Assembly (NCBI GenBank): GCA_041635265.1
Contig: JBFJJV010000026.1
Coordinates: 1 to 25,892 of the forward strand
Reading direction: 5' to 3'
Length of the DNA stretch: 25,892 nucleotides
DNA from: Panacagrimonas sp041635265
GTDB taxonomy: Bacteria > Pseudomonadota > Gammaproteobacteria > Nevskiales > Nevskiaceae
The notes beneath the pieces were generated by a model that saw only the letters and a program-made list of their open reading frames with translations, had not been told where the DNA came from and searched no databases. Position 1 is the stretch's first letter; every line of letters starts with the position of its first letter. The position numbers and the translations under genes were made by a program. Positions 7,718 to 15,238 of this stretch are shown piece by piece.

Positions 7718-8530
7718 ATGCAATACGATAAATCCTCATTACTTCCTGATGTTGCAGCAGAGTATGTCATCGGCACTCTGCGCGGAGGGGCACGTCAGCG
7801 CTTTGAGAAACTGCTCGAAACAGACGCGGTTGCTCAGGCGCAGGTGGCCTTCTGGGAGCAGCGTCTGTCCGAATTCGGCGAAGCGCTGGAGCCCCTCAGC
7901 CCCCCGGAAGAATCACGAGAGGCCATTCTGTCGATGACAAGGCCCGCTGTTAGCTCGGGCAGCCTCCATTCAGACAAAAATGCTTCAAGCTCCAGATTTT
8001 CACTATTCCATTGGCTCTCTCGCGGCTTCGGCGCCTATGCCAGCGGCGTTGCTACGGCAACCCTGCTGTTCATGGCCATCGCCCTGTTCTGGCGACAAAG
8101 TGACGAGAATACGGGTGCCCTTGTCGGGGAATCGGAACTCCCGTCTGAAGTAAATGCAGTCACTTACAAGGACGGCACCGGACCATTTCCGTTTTATTCC
8201 GCCCAACTCAAGGCGGCTGCGTCGAGCATGAGATGGATGATCAGCATTTCGCCTGATCACAAAGAATTCAGTGTCATTGCCTCTGACGACTTTCTGCAGG
8301 TCGGCCGACACACCGTTCAGCTCTGGGGCATGACATCCGATAATCGGGCCATCTCACTGGGGCCTCTACCCAATCGGCGAGATGCGTCCATCACATTCAA
8401 GATTCCCAATGCATTAAGGGGGCGCGATGACGTTCGGTTTGTCATCAGCCTGGAAGGGGCCGCGGGTGCGACGCAGGACAGACCCACTGGATCGGTACTG
8501 GATGAAGCAAAGGCCTTGGACTCGATTTAA
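7718..8530 (+). CDS. Membrane anti-sigma factor, RskA type
   Basis: The 270-residue protein has an N-terminal cytoplasmic sigma-binding domain (about 1-65; AAEYVIGTLRGGARQRFEKLL and VAFWEQRLSEFGEALEPLSPPEE are typical of RskA relatives), a membrane segment (about 104-126) and a periplasmic domain (about 130-255). No HxxxCxxC zinc anti-sigma motif is present. The first domain should hold the upstream ECF sigma until regulated cleavage releases it. The frame is open from 7355 inside the sigma gene, but ATG 7718 begins the conserved domain and lies 37 bp after the sigma stop; the ribosome binding site is weak. The periplasmic half could sense envelope state, perhaps involving the two exported proteins upstream. 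Confidence 0.88.
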   Translation: MQYDKSSLLPDVAAEYVIGTLRGGARQRFEKLLETDAVAQAQVAFWEQRLSEFGEALEPLSPPEESREAILSMTRPAVSSGSLHSDKNASSSRFSLFHWLSRGFGAYASGVATATLLFMAIALFWRQSDENTGALVGESELPSEVNAVTYKDGTGPFPFYSAQLKAAASSMRWMISISPDHKEFSVIASDDFLQVGRHTVQLWGMTSDNRAISLGPLPNRRDASITFKIPNALRGRDDVRFVISLEGAAGATQDRPTGSVLDEAKALDSI

Positions 8531-8560
8531 GTCGATAGAGACAGTGAATTGAGCCGGCTC

Positions 8561-9043
8561 TCAGCCCTTTGCGGAGATAAAGGCCTGCTTCATCAGAATG
8601 AACATCGCGATGATGGAAATCACCGCAAACAGCAAGGCGGGCGCCAGGCCAAGGATCGCCACCAGCGTTGACTCACCGAGTTTGTTGTCGGCAAAGCTCA
8701 GCGCGCGGTTGGGCGAGAACATCGCAGCCCAATAGAACAGCGTATTGGCCCAGCCGGTGCCGACCAGCATCCAGAACATGCGATTGGCAGAAGCGCCGTT
8801 GATGCCGATGCCGCCCATGAAGGTGGCTACTAGCATGATCAGCATGCCGTTCAACATGCCGCCGATGTGGGTGCGCACCCAAGCTTCTGGCTCACCAAAG
8901 ATCTTAAATTCAATGATGTGCCCTGGAACCAGCTCTATGCCACCAAGCAGGCTCATCAACAGGCCGATGCCGGCCAGCATGCCGACAAGCATGACGGCCG
9001 CGCCCTGACCAATCATCTTTTTCTGCAAGGGCGAGAACTTCAT
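8561..9043 (-). CDS. StyC-like (styrene oxide isomerase family) membrane protein
   Basis: The 160-residue protein has about four membrane helices and resembles StyC along its length: GGIELVPGHIIEF, EPEAWVRTHIGGMLNGM, GWANTLFY and FSPNRALSF all have close counterparts. Styrene oxide isomerase is a haem-b membrane protein that rearranges an epoxide to an aldehyde. From memory its haem ligand is His58 with Asn64, Asp95 and Tyr103 near the active site; with a one-residue offset these map to H59, N65, T96 and Y104, so Asp is replaced by Thr. It is last in a minus-strand run, 30 bp after the acyl-CoA ligase. Substrate is unknown; a related non-isomerase role is possible. The ribosome binding site is weak. 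Confidence 0.75.
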   Translation of the reverse strand: MKFSPLQKKMIGQGAAVMLVGMLAGIGLLMSLLGGIELVPGHIIEFKIFGEPEAWVRTHIGGMLNGMLIMLVATFMGGIGINGASANRMFWMLVGTGWANTLFYWAAMFSPNRALSFADNKLGESTLVAILGLAPALLFAVISIIAMFILMKQAFISAKG

Positions 9044-9073
9044 TTCCAGTTTCCGTGGTGGTTTGGTGCGGCC

Positions 9074-10627
9074 TTAGCCGGCAATTTCGCTGCGAACCGC
9101 GCGTTTGAGGACTTTTCCCGTAGCCGTCATCGGCAGCGAATCGACAAAGCGCACTTCCTTGGGCACCTTGTAACCGGCGATCAGGCTCTTGCAGTGCGCG
9201 ATAATCTCTTGCTCGGTCACATTGGCATCGGGATGCAGGATGATAACCGCAGTGACACGTTCGCCCCACTTTTTGTCGGGCAGGCCGATCACGCAACACA
9301 TGCGCACCCCCGCGTGTTTGGCCAGTGCCTGCTCAACTTCTGCCGAATAGACATTCTCGCCGCCGGTGATGATCATGTCTTTCACGCGATCAACTATATA
9401 CAGAAGACCTTCTTCATCACGGTAGCCCGCATCGCCTGTCTTGTACCAGACACCATCCTCCACCGCCTTGGCGGTAACTTCAGGTTGATTCCAGTAGCCC
9501 CCAAACAAATTGGGCATACGCACCCAGAACTCGCCACGCTCGCCTTCCGCGACCTCCCTGCCGTCTGGATCAACAATCTTGAATTCAATCAGCGGCAATG
9601 GCGTACCGCAGGAACGCAGGCGCGCCTCGTTGTGCACATCGTGCTGCTCGGGCCGCAGCAAAGTCATTGCGCCGGACGACTCGGTAGCGCCGTAGAACTG
9701 CATGAAGCTGCACTTCATCTCTGCGAGTGCGCGTTGAAGCAGCGCTGAACTGATCGCTGAGCCGGCATACATGACAAGGCGCAAGCTGGAGAAATCAGCG
9801 TCCTTGGCCGCAGGGTGATCGAGCAACATCTGAATCGCGGTCGGCACCAGGGCGCAGATGGTGGGCTTGTCACGCTGGATCAGCTCGATCATCTTGCCCG
9901 GCTCAAGAGCCGGCAGCAGTGATACCGCAGCGCCGTTGTACAGGGCCTGGATGGAAAGACCGCTGCCCACCAAGTGGAACACCGGCATGACGGTCAACAT
10001 GACGTCATCATCCGTCCATTCAAAGGCGGGTTCCAGATGCTCACACAGGCGCATATTGTGCAGGCCGCCATGGGTCAACTGCACGCCCTTGGCCTTGCCC
10101 GTGGTGCCTGAGGTATAGATCAGCAGCGCCGTATCCTGCGGGTGTATACGAAGCATCGGATCATTGCCGTCGCCGCGACTCAGCCATTCATCAAAATGCG
10201 CTTGCATTACACCGCTTGAATCGAACACCACGATTTTGAACTGGGTGGACGTCAATTCGGCGACAGCCTTGATCGTGTCTGAAAACTCGGCATCGACGAA
10301 AACCAGTGGCGTCTGAGAATCCTCTACCACGGTGGCCATTTCCGGTGGCGGCAGGCGCCAGTTAAATGGCGCGATGCCACAACCGGCCTTACTGGCTCCG
10401 AACAGCAGCTCAAAATAGCGCGATGAATTTTTTCCGAGGAAGCCAATGTGTGAATTCTGCTTCACACCGCAGGCAATGATGGCGCTCGCGATGGCGCTGC
10501 TGATCTGATCCAGCTGAGCAAATGTTCTCGTGCCCAGCTGATCAATCAAGGCCCTCTTTTCAGGATTCTTCTTGGCGTGATATCTCGGCAAGTCTGCCAG
10601 GCTTCGAACCTCTTGATGCAACCACAT
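9074..10627 (-). CDS. AMP-dependent acyl-CoA synthetase (acyl-CoA ligase)
   Basis: The 517-residue protein has the full ANL-family motif set: P-loop TSGTTGKAKG (172-181), YGATESSG (A5), YKTGDAGYRDEEG (A7), the hinge VDRVKDMIITGGENVYSAEVE (A8) and the C-terminal catalytic Lys in TATGKVLKR (K505). It activates a carboxylic acid with ATP and CoA. Motifs do not fix the substrate; medium/long-chain or arylalkanoic acids are plausible. The start ATG follows AAGGAGAA at good spacing. It lies 51 bp after the crotonase-fold gene and 30 bp before the StyC-like gene, so it is probably in one operon with them and would activate the acid derived from the oxygenated hydrocarbon. Confidence 0.94.
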   Translation of the reverse strand: MWLHQEVRSLADLPRYHAKKNPEKRALIDQLGTRTFAQLDQISSAIASAIIACGVKQNSHIGFLGKNSSRYFELLFGASKAGCGIAPFNWRLPPPEMATVVEDSQTPLVFVDAEFSDTIKAVAELTSTQFKIVVFDSSGVMQAHFDEWLSRGDGNDPMLRIHPQDTALLIYTSGTTGKAKGVQLTHGGLHNMRLCEHLEPAFEWTDDDVMLTVMPVFHLVGSGLSIQALYNGAAVSLLPALEPGKMIELIQRDKPTICALVPTAIQMLLDHPAAKDADFSSLRLVMYAGSAISSALLQRALAEMKCSFMQFYGATESSGAMTLLRPEQHDVHNEARLRSCGTPLPLIEFKIVDPDGREVAEGERGEFWVRMPNLFGGYWNQPEVTAKAVEDGVWYKTGDAGYRDEEGLLYIVDRVKDMIITGGENVYSAEVEQALAKHAGVRMCCVIGLPDKKWGERVTAVIILHPDANVTEQEIIAHCKSLIAGYKVPKEVRFVDSLPMTATGKVLKRAVRSEIAG

Positions 10628-10678
10628 CGGCGTTCTCCTTAAGCAGTTACTGCGTTGTCTTTGAACAAGCGTGACACC

Positions 10679-11467
10679 CTAACGCCCTTTGAAATCGGCC
10701 TTGCGGTTCTCGACAAATGCCCGGATACCTTCGCGTGCATCATCACTGGCGGCGGCATCTCTTAATGCCTGCGCCTCGTCTTCGAGTTGGGCTTCAAACG
10801 GCTGCGACATCGCCTTGGCAAACAGACGGCGAATATCGCCATAGGCGCGGGTCGGCCCCCGACTCAATTTGATGGCTGCTTTTTCTGCTCCAGCGAACAA
10901 ATCTTCGTCGTCGAGCAGCTCATCGACGAGCCCCAGCTCAGTCGCCTTCTGAGAATCCAGCGTCTCTCCGAGCAGAATGAACCGGCGCGCCCGGGCGACC
11001 CCCATTCGCGCAGACAAGGTGACTGATGCCCCTGCATCGCAGGTGTAGCCAATCTGGGTATAGGCCGCACCGAACTGCGCCGATTTGCCACTGAAAACCA
11101 GATCGCAGCCGGCGACCAGTGCACAGGCACCGCCCATGCACATGCCATGCACGGCCACCACGATCGGCGCATCCAAACGAGCCATCCGCGCGGTGCCCAT
11201 GTGCAGGCCGACGGTCCATTCGCGGATCTTTGCGGGTAGCGCATCCAGATGCTTTGAGAACATATGGATGTCACCGCCGACGCTGAAGAATTTCCCAGCG
11301 GCCGTAATAAAAATCGCTCGGACATCCTTGCGCTCCGCCAGTTCGTTGGCGACCTGTGCCCACTCCAAACAGAACTCGGCATTGAAAGGGTTGCCAAGCT
11401 TCGGCTGATTCAAGACAAGGCGCGCGAGACCGTCGCTGACACTCAGATCAATGGATGTGTAGGACAC
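10679..11467 (-). CDS. Enoyl-CoA hydratase/isomerase family protein lacking hydratase glutamates
   Basis: This is a 262-residue crotonase-fold protein. The oxyanion-hole segments SVGGDIHMF (62-70) and GMCMGGAC (108-115) are present. Relative to rat enoyl-CoA hydratase, catalytic Glu144 corresponds to A116 and Glu164 to Y136, so the two-glutamate water-addition chemistry is missing. The segment FGAAYTQIGYTCDAG keeps an Asp (D144) at the place where PaaG-like isomerases carry their acid. Double-bond isomerisation, or another single-acid reaction on an acyl-CoA, is more likely than hydration. The start is GTG at 11467 with GGAGAG eight bases upstream. It lies between the XylM-like and ligase genes. 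Confidence 0.9.
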   Translation of the reverse strand: MSYTSIDLSVSDGLARLVLNQPKLGNPFNAEFCLEWAQVANELAERKDVRAIFITAAGKFFSVGGDIHMFSKHLDALPAKIREWTVGLHMGTARMARLDAPIVVAVHGMCMGGACALVAGCDLVFSGKSAQFGAAYTQIGYTCDAGASVTLSARMGVARARRFILLGETLDSQKATELGLVDELLDDEDLFAGAEKAAIKLSRGPTRAYGDIRRLFAKAMSQPFEAQLEDEAQALRDAAASDDAREGIRAFVENRKADFKGR

Positions 11468-11494
11468 GAATCAGACTCTCCAAACATAAAATGT

Positions 11495-11520
11495 CACTGA
11501 TTCCGGGAAGGAATTCAGTG
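11495..11520 (-). terminator. Hairpin between the XylM-like and crotonase genes
   Basis: CACTGATTCC (from 11495) pairs with GGAATTCAGTG (to 11520), giving a 10-bp stem with one bulged T and a 5-nt loop. Read on the minus strand it is followed by ACATTTTATGTTTG, a modestly T-rich stretch. It could attenuate transcription within the run or mark an RNA processing site. Confidence 0.35.
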
Positions 11521-11546
11521 GCGCCCATACGCATTTTTGGCGGCGC

Positions 11547-12665
11547 TCAGGCGCCGACGGTTGCGGCCTTGCCGATGTCAAGGCCGGGCTCATTCTGCCA
11601 GTCCGGCCAGCCGGCTTTCCTGTTCTGCTCTGCGGCGAGTTTGAGTTCCTCGGGAATCGCGAATTCGGCGTCCCATCGTTTCAGGCCCGGCTTGATGATC
11701 ATGTTGTGCCACACCGGTGGAATGAGGGCGGCCAGAAAACACAAAAAGACCGAGGGCATGGGGATCGACTCCCTATGAGGTCGCAATTTGTAGAAGACCT
11801 CGTAGGAATTCAGGTGATGATCCGCATGGTTTGTGATTTCGAAGGCTACGGTGCGGGAAAACCAGCCGAGATGATTCCAGACGTGACGCCGCCCGATCGG
11901 CGCGCCCTTGAGGCGGATCAGTCCGTAGTGCTGAAAATAATTGAATGACTCGACCCAGACACGCGCGACCAACTGCGCGGTGAACGCCAGCGCCACCGCT
12001 GTCCAACCACCGATCAAATAAATCAAGCTATGGAAGAGCAACAAGGCCAGCAAGGCGCGATACGCTCGGTGCTGAATATGCCAGGGACTCAGCCCTTTTT
12101 TCCTGAGCGCCCGGCCCTCCATTTTCTGCGCGAAGATCGTGCTGTCAATCAGAGATCTACCGGTAAACGCGTACAGGCTGGTACCGCGAGGAGCCGTGTC
12201 GCCATCCTCGGTAGTCGCCACATCGATGTGATGATTGATCACATGACCGATATCGCGGGTGCAGTCCAGATAGCAGAGCTGCACGTAATGTCCGATGAAA
12301 CGGGCGAAGGGACTGCGCATGTGGTAGAGCTCATGCGAGGCGGGCACCAGAGGAATAACGCCCATCCATGCCACGCTCATCACGCCGCCGAACATCTGCC
12401 AGCCGCTGAGTTCCCCCAGTGAGGCCTGCCAAGCAAAAACGAAAAACAGCAGCAGGGGCGCTATCGCACAGATCCAGATCGGGATATTGGCCAGCGCCGC
12501 GTTGTCGATATGTCTTTGACTGTAATCGCGTGGCAAGAGCGTATCCAGCAGAGCAAGGACCGGGAAAGTAATGATGCCAGCCCACACCCAGTTCCCCCCG
12601 ACCATCATGCCCGTGAACGCGACCACCAGTACCAAAACCGGGGTCCAGTATTTCAGATAGTCCAT
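11547..12665 (-). CDS. XylM-like integral membrane di-iron hydrocarbon monooxygenase
   Basis: The 372-residue membrane protein has the histidine boxes of the AlkB/XylM family: HELYH (111-115), H141 with HH145-146, NYFQHYG (242-248, H246) and HADHH (280-284). They bind two irons that activate O2. The N-terminus, the NYFQHYG box (AlkB usually has NYxEHYG), IPPVW and AGWPDW near the C-terminus resemble XylM, which hydroxylates methyl groups of xylenes and can epoxidise styrene. ATG 12665 is chosen because AAGGAG lies seven bases upstream; an upstream in-frame ATG has poor spacing. Electrons probably come from the XylA-like reductase at 2606-3676. It is the likely entry enzyme of the run; substrate is unproven. 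Confidence 0.92.
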   Translation of the reverse strand: MDYLKYWTPVLVLVVAFTGMMVGGNWVWAGIITFPVLALLDTLLPRDYSQRHIDNAALANIPIWICAIAPLLLFFVFAWQASLGELSGWQMFGGVMSVAWMGVIPLVPASHELYHMRSPFARFIGHYVQLCYLDCTRDIGHVINHHIDVATTEDGDTAPRGTSLYAFTGRSLIDSTIFAQKMEGRALRKKGLSPWHIQHRAYRALLALLLFHSLIYLIGGWTAVALAFTAQLVARVWVESFNYFQHYGLIRLKGAPIGRRHVWNHLGWFSRTVAFEITNHADHHLNSYEVFYKLRPHRESIPMPSVFLCFLAALIPPVWHNMIIKPGLKRWDAEFAIPEELKLAAEQNRKAGWPDWQNEPGLDIGKAATVGA

Positions 12666-12813
12666 GATCATTCTCCTTCCAGGCACAGCATTGTTTCTAT
12701 GATTTTGGGCGAGCCCAGCAACATTAACCGGGGCTATAAAATAATGGCATCAGCATTCCGATCTTTGTCGAACTCAGGCCGATCATTTGGATCAGGCAGA
12801 TAATTCTGTGATT

Positions 12814-14007
12814 TCAGGCTGCCTTTTCTGTATTGATGGGACGAACATTCGAGAGCCCCCCTGCCTCGCGATAAATTGCCCGGCCGATGATGTGCTTCAT
12901 GATTTCAACTGAGCCGCCGGCAATCTTGACGACGCGCGCATCGGCGTAGGCCCGGGCAATCGGGTACTCCCACATATAGCCCCAGCCGCCGAACAATTGC
13001 AGGCACTGATCTACCACCTTGCAGTGCAGCTCGGACAGCCACATTTTAGCCATGGCGGCATCGACTTCGCTCAACTCGCCTTTCATGAACTTCTCGATAC
13101 AGACATCGGTGAACACCCGGCCGATGACCACCTCGGTCTTGAGTTCGGCCATCTTGAACTGTGTATTCTGAAAGTCGGCGATGGTCTTGCCAAAGGCCTT
13201 GCGCTGGGCCGTGTAATCCACCGTCCACTCGATGACTGTCTCGGCCACAGTGGCAGAACGAATCGCCTGGGCCAGCCGCTCCTGGGCCAGCTTGGTCATC
13301 ATCAGTTTAAAACCCTCGCCTTCCTTTCCGAGCATGGCGTTCGCGGGGACGCGCAGATTTTCAAAAAACAATTCAGAGGTGTCCTGCCCCTTCATTCCCA
13401 GCTTTTCAAGATTTTTTCCGCGATGGAACCCCGGCAGCGAGGTATCAACCAGAAACAAGCTGACGCCACTGGCGCCCTGATCGGCGTCGGTCTTGGTTGC
13501 CAGCACCAGCACGTCACACATCTGACCGTTGGAAATAAAAACCTTCTGCCCGTTGATGATGTAGTCGTCTCCATCGCGTACCGCTCTGGTCTTGATTGCT
13601 TTGAGATCAGAGCCGGCGTGCGGCTCGGTCATACCGAGACTGCCGATGGCCTGGCCCGAAACCATCTTGGGCAACCACTGCCTCTTCTGCTCTTCGCTAC
13701 CGAAACTCTTGATGTAGGTAGCCACCAGATCACAATGGATCAGAAAGCCCGGGCCGGTAAAACCGCTGCGGGCGATTTCCTCAAAGACAACGACATCAAA
13801 CAGATAATCGAGCCCGAGGCCGCCGTAGGCCTCCGGGACCGTGCAGCACAACAAGCCGGCTTCACCTGCCCTGAGCCACAACTCGCGCGGGACACACTTG
13901 TCCTTTTCCCATTGCTCATGGAAGGGAGCGATCTCTTTTTCAATGAATTTACGCACAGAGCTTCGGAACATCTCGTGCTCTTGGGAAAACAGACGACGCT
14001 GGAACAT
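12814..14007 (-). CDS. Acyl-CoA dehydrogenase
   Basis: The 397-residue FAD enzyme carries PEAYGGLG, the FAD/substrate signature LGMTEPHAGSDL, RKAFGKTIADFQNTQFKMA, and QLFGGWGYMWEYPIARAYAD near the C-terminus. It removes two hydrogens from an acyl-CoA and passes them to electron-transfer flavoprotein. At the C-terminal site where medium-chain enzymes have YEG, this protein reads KIAGGSVEIM; in LCAD/isovaleryl-type relatives with GGTxEIM the catalytic Glu comes from another helix, so absence here is not a defect. The frame extends to 14115, but ATG 14007 is preferred since GAGGAG lies six bases upstream and the family N-terminus begins there. It is first in the minus-strand run; 148 bp separate it from the XylM-like gene. 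Confidence 0.93.
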   Translation of the reverse strand: MFQRRLFSQEHEMFRSSVRKFIEKEIAPFHEQWEKDKCVPRELWLRAGEAGLLCCTVPEAYGGLGLDYLFDVVVFEEIARSGFTGPGFLIHCDLVATYIKSFGSEEQKRQWLPKMVSGQAIGSLGMTEPHAGSDLKAIKTRAVRDGDDYIINGQKVFISNGQMCDVLVLATKTDADQGASGVSLFLVDTSLPGFHRGKNLEKLGMKGQDTSELFFENLRVPANAMLGKEGEGFKLMMTKLAQERLAQAIRSATVAETVIEWTVDYTAQRKAFGKTIADFQNTQFKMAELKTEVVIGRVFTDVCIEKFMKGELSEVDAAMAKMWLSELHCKVVDQCLQLFGGWGYMWEYPIARAYADARVVKIAGGSVEIMKHIIGRAIYREAGGLSNVRPINTEKAA

Positions 14008-14312
14008 GAACCACTCCTCGGGCACAGGCAAACAATCGTACGGTACAATACTACTGTATGTAAAGTTCTCGAAATCTGCCTGACAAGAAACTGCTGTCCC
14101 TGAAAGTGCGCTCAAGCAGCCCCTTAGATGGACCCGCGCGTAATAAGCCGCTGTCCCGTGTTGGCACTGGCCATAAAATGCACACTAAACGTGGAGAATC
14201 TGCCTAATAGGTTAAGCCCCCACGGTCCGACCGCAGCTGGCAAACAAAGCTCATTGAAAGAAGCTCTTAATTCTCGTATGGTCCCCTACCTTTTATTCTC
14301 TGGAGATCGATT
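14008..14312. promoter_or_regulatory. Divergent promoter region between the hydrocarbon operon and the SDR gene
   Basis: These 305 bp should contain promoters for the acyl-CoA dehydrogenase (leftward) and the SDR (rightward). An AT-rich stretch near 14040-14065 is the best place for the leftward promoter, although boxes are not clear. A short plus-strand frame at 14128 overlaps the SDR in another frame and is not supported as a gene. Confidence 0.4.
14254..14282 (+). promoter_or_regulatory. Candidate sigma-70 promoter of the SDR gene
   Basis: TTGAAA (14254-14259) and TATGGT (14277-14282) are separated by exactly 17 bp. Transcription would start near 14289, leaving a leader of about 24 nt that contains the GGAG ribosome binding site (14302-14305) before the TTG start. 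Confidence 0.45.
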
Positions 14313-15206
14313 TTGTCAATCTATGCGGCGGGTGTGCTTGCCGGCAAACGCATCCTGGTCACGGGCGGAGGCACCGGGCTGGGCAAGGGCGTGGCGACCC
14401 ATCTTGCTCAGCACGGCGCTTCTGTGCACCTCTGGGGGCGTCGTCTGCACGTATTGCAGGCCGCAGCAGCGGAGATCAACGAAGCCTGCAGTGCTGAGCG
14501 CGCCCATGTGCAGGCGGTGGACATCCGCAAGGCAGAACTCGTCGACGCAGCCGTCGGCGAAATATTTGAGCAGCACGGCCCACTGACCGGCCTGATCAAT
14601 AACGCTGCTGCGAACTTTATCGCGCCGACCAAGGATTTGAGCCCGCGCGCCTTTGAGGCGATTACTTCGACTGTCATGGGCGGCGCCTTCCTGACCACGC
14701 AAGCAGTGGCCAAACGCTGGATTGAGCAGGGGCTGAAAGGTTCCGTGGTTTCCACGCTGGTCACCTGGATCTGGACCGGGTCTGCCTATGTGGTGCCATC
14801 GGCCATGGCCAAGGCAGCCGTCAATGCCATGACCATGTCCTTGGCGGTCGAGTGGGCCAAATACGGCATTCGACTCAATGCAGTTGCACCCGGGCCTTTC
14901 CCGACCGATTACGCCTGGGAGATGCTCTCACCGACCGAGGACGCTAAAGTAGGGGCCACCCAAGCTGACGAAGTCCCGATGGGACGCTATGGTGAGCTCT
15001 CAGAACTCGCCAACCTGATGATTTTGTTGCTTGGCGACGGGGCCGATTACATTACGGGTGAAACCATTTGCATCGATGGCGGTCATCACTTGGCCGCGCC
15101 CTCCACCTTTGCCGGCCTGACAAAACTCTCCGACGACGCATGGCGCAAGATCAAAGAAGCAAGCACCAAGGCAAGCGCTATTTCAAAAGCACAGCGCAGC
15201 ACCTGA
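14313..15206 (+). CDS. SDR oxidoreductase of the 2,4-dienoyl-CoA reductase type
   Basis: The 297-residue Rossmann protein has the cofactor motif TGGGTGLG (17-24), NNAAAN (96-101), the PSAMAK segment (162-167) and APGPFPT after the catalytic region. YxxxK is absent; S163 and K167 match mitochondrial 2,4-dienoyl-CoA reductase (PSASAK), which instead uses a Tyr 15 residues before the Lys. Here that position is W152, so the proton donor is unclear; Y159 is nearby. It probably reduces unsaturated acyl-CoA intermediates with NAD(P)H. The start is TTG at 14313, supported by TGGAGA six bases upstream and by the conserved N-terminus. It diverges from the acyl-CoA dehydrogenase run. Confidence 0.88.
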   Translation: MSIYAAGVLAGKRILVTGGGTGLGKGVATHLAQHGASVHLWGRRLHVLQAAAAEINEACSAERAHVQAVDIRKAELVDAAVGEIFEQHGPLTGLINNAAANFIAPTKDLSPRAFEAITSTVMGGAFLTTQAVAKRWIEQGLKGSVVSTLVTWIWTGSAYVVPSAMAKAAVNAMTMSLAVEWAKYGIRLNAVAPGPFPTDYAWEMLSPTEDAKVGATQADEVPMGRYGELSELANLMILLLGDGADYITGETICIDGGHHLAAPSTFAGLTKLSDDAWRKIKEASTKASAISKAQRST

Positions 15207-15238
15207 CAAGAAAAAGAAAGCTCGCACCTCCCCAATCA

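Noticed and set aside
8551..8560. Perfect palindrome GAGCCGGCTC between convergent genes as a bidirectional terminator
   Set aside because: It has no loop and no T-run, so a stable terminator hairpin is not supported.
8867..9748. 293-residue open frame on the plus strand
   Set aside because: It overlaps the StyC-like and ligase genes in antisense; both of those have strong family motifs.
12997..14103. 368-residue open frame on the plus strand
   Set aside because: It is antisense to the acyl-CoA dehydrogenase and mirrors its codon pattern; no recognisable motif.
15068..15238. Upstream extension of the SUMF1-fold gene into the SDR gene
   Set aside because: It overlaps conserved SDR sequence and places a basic, non-signal stretch before the signal peptide.
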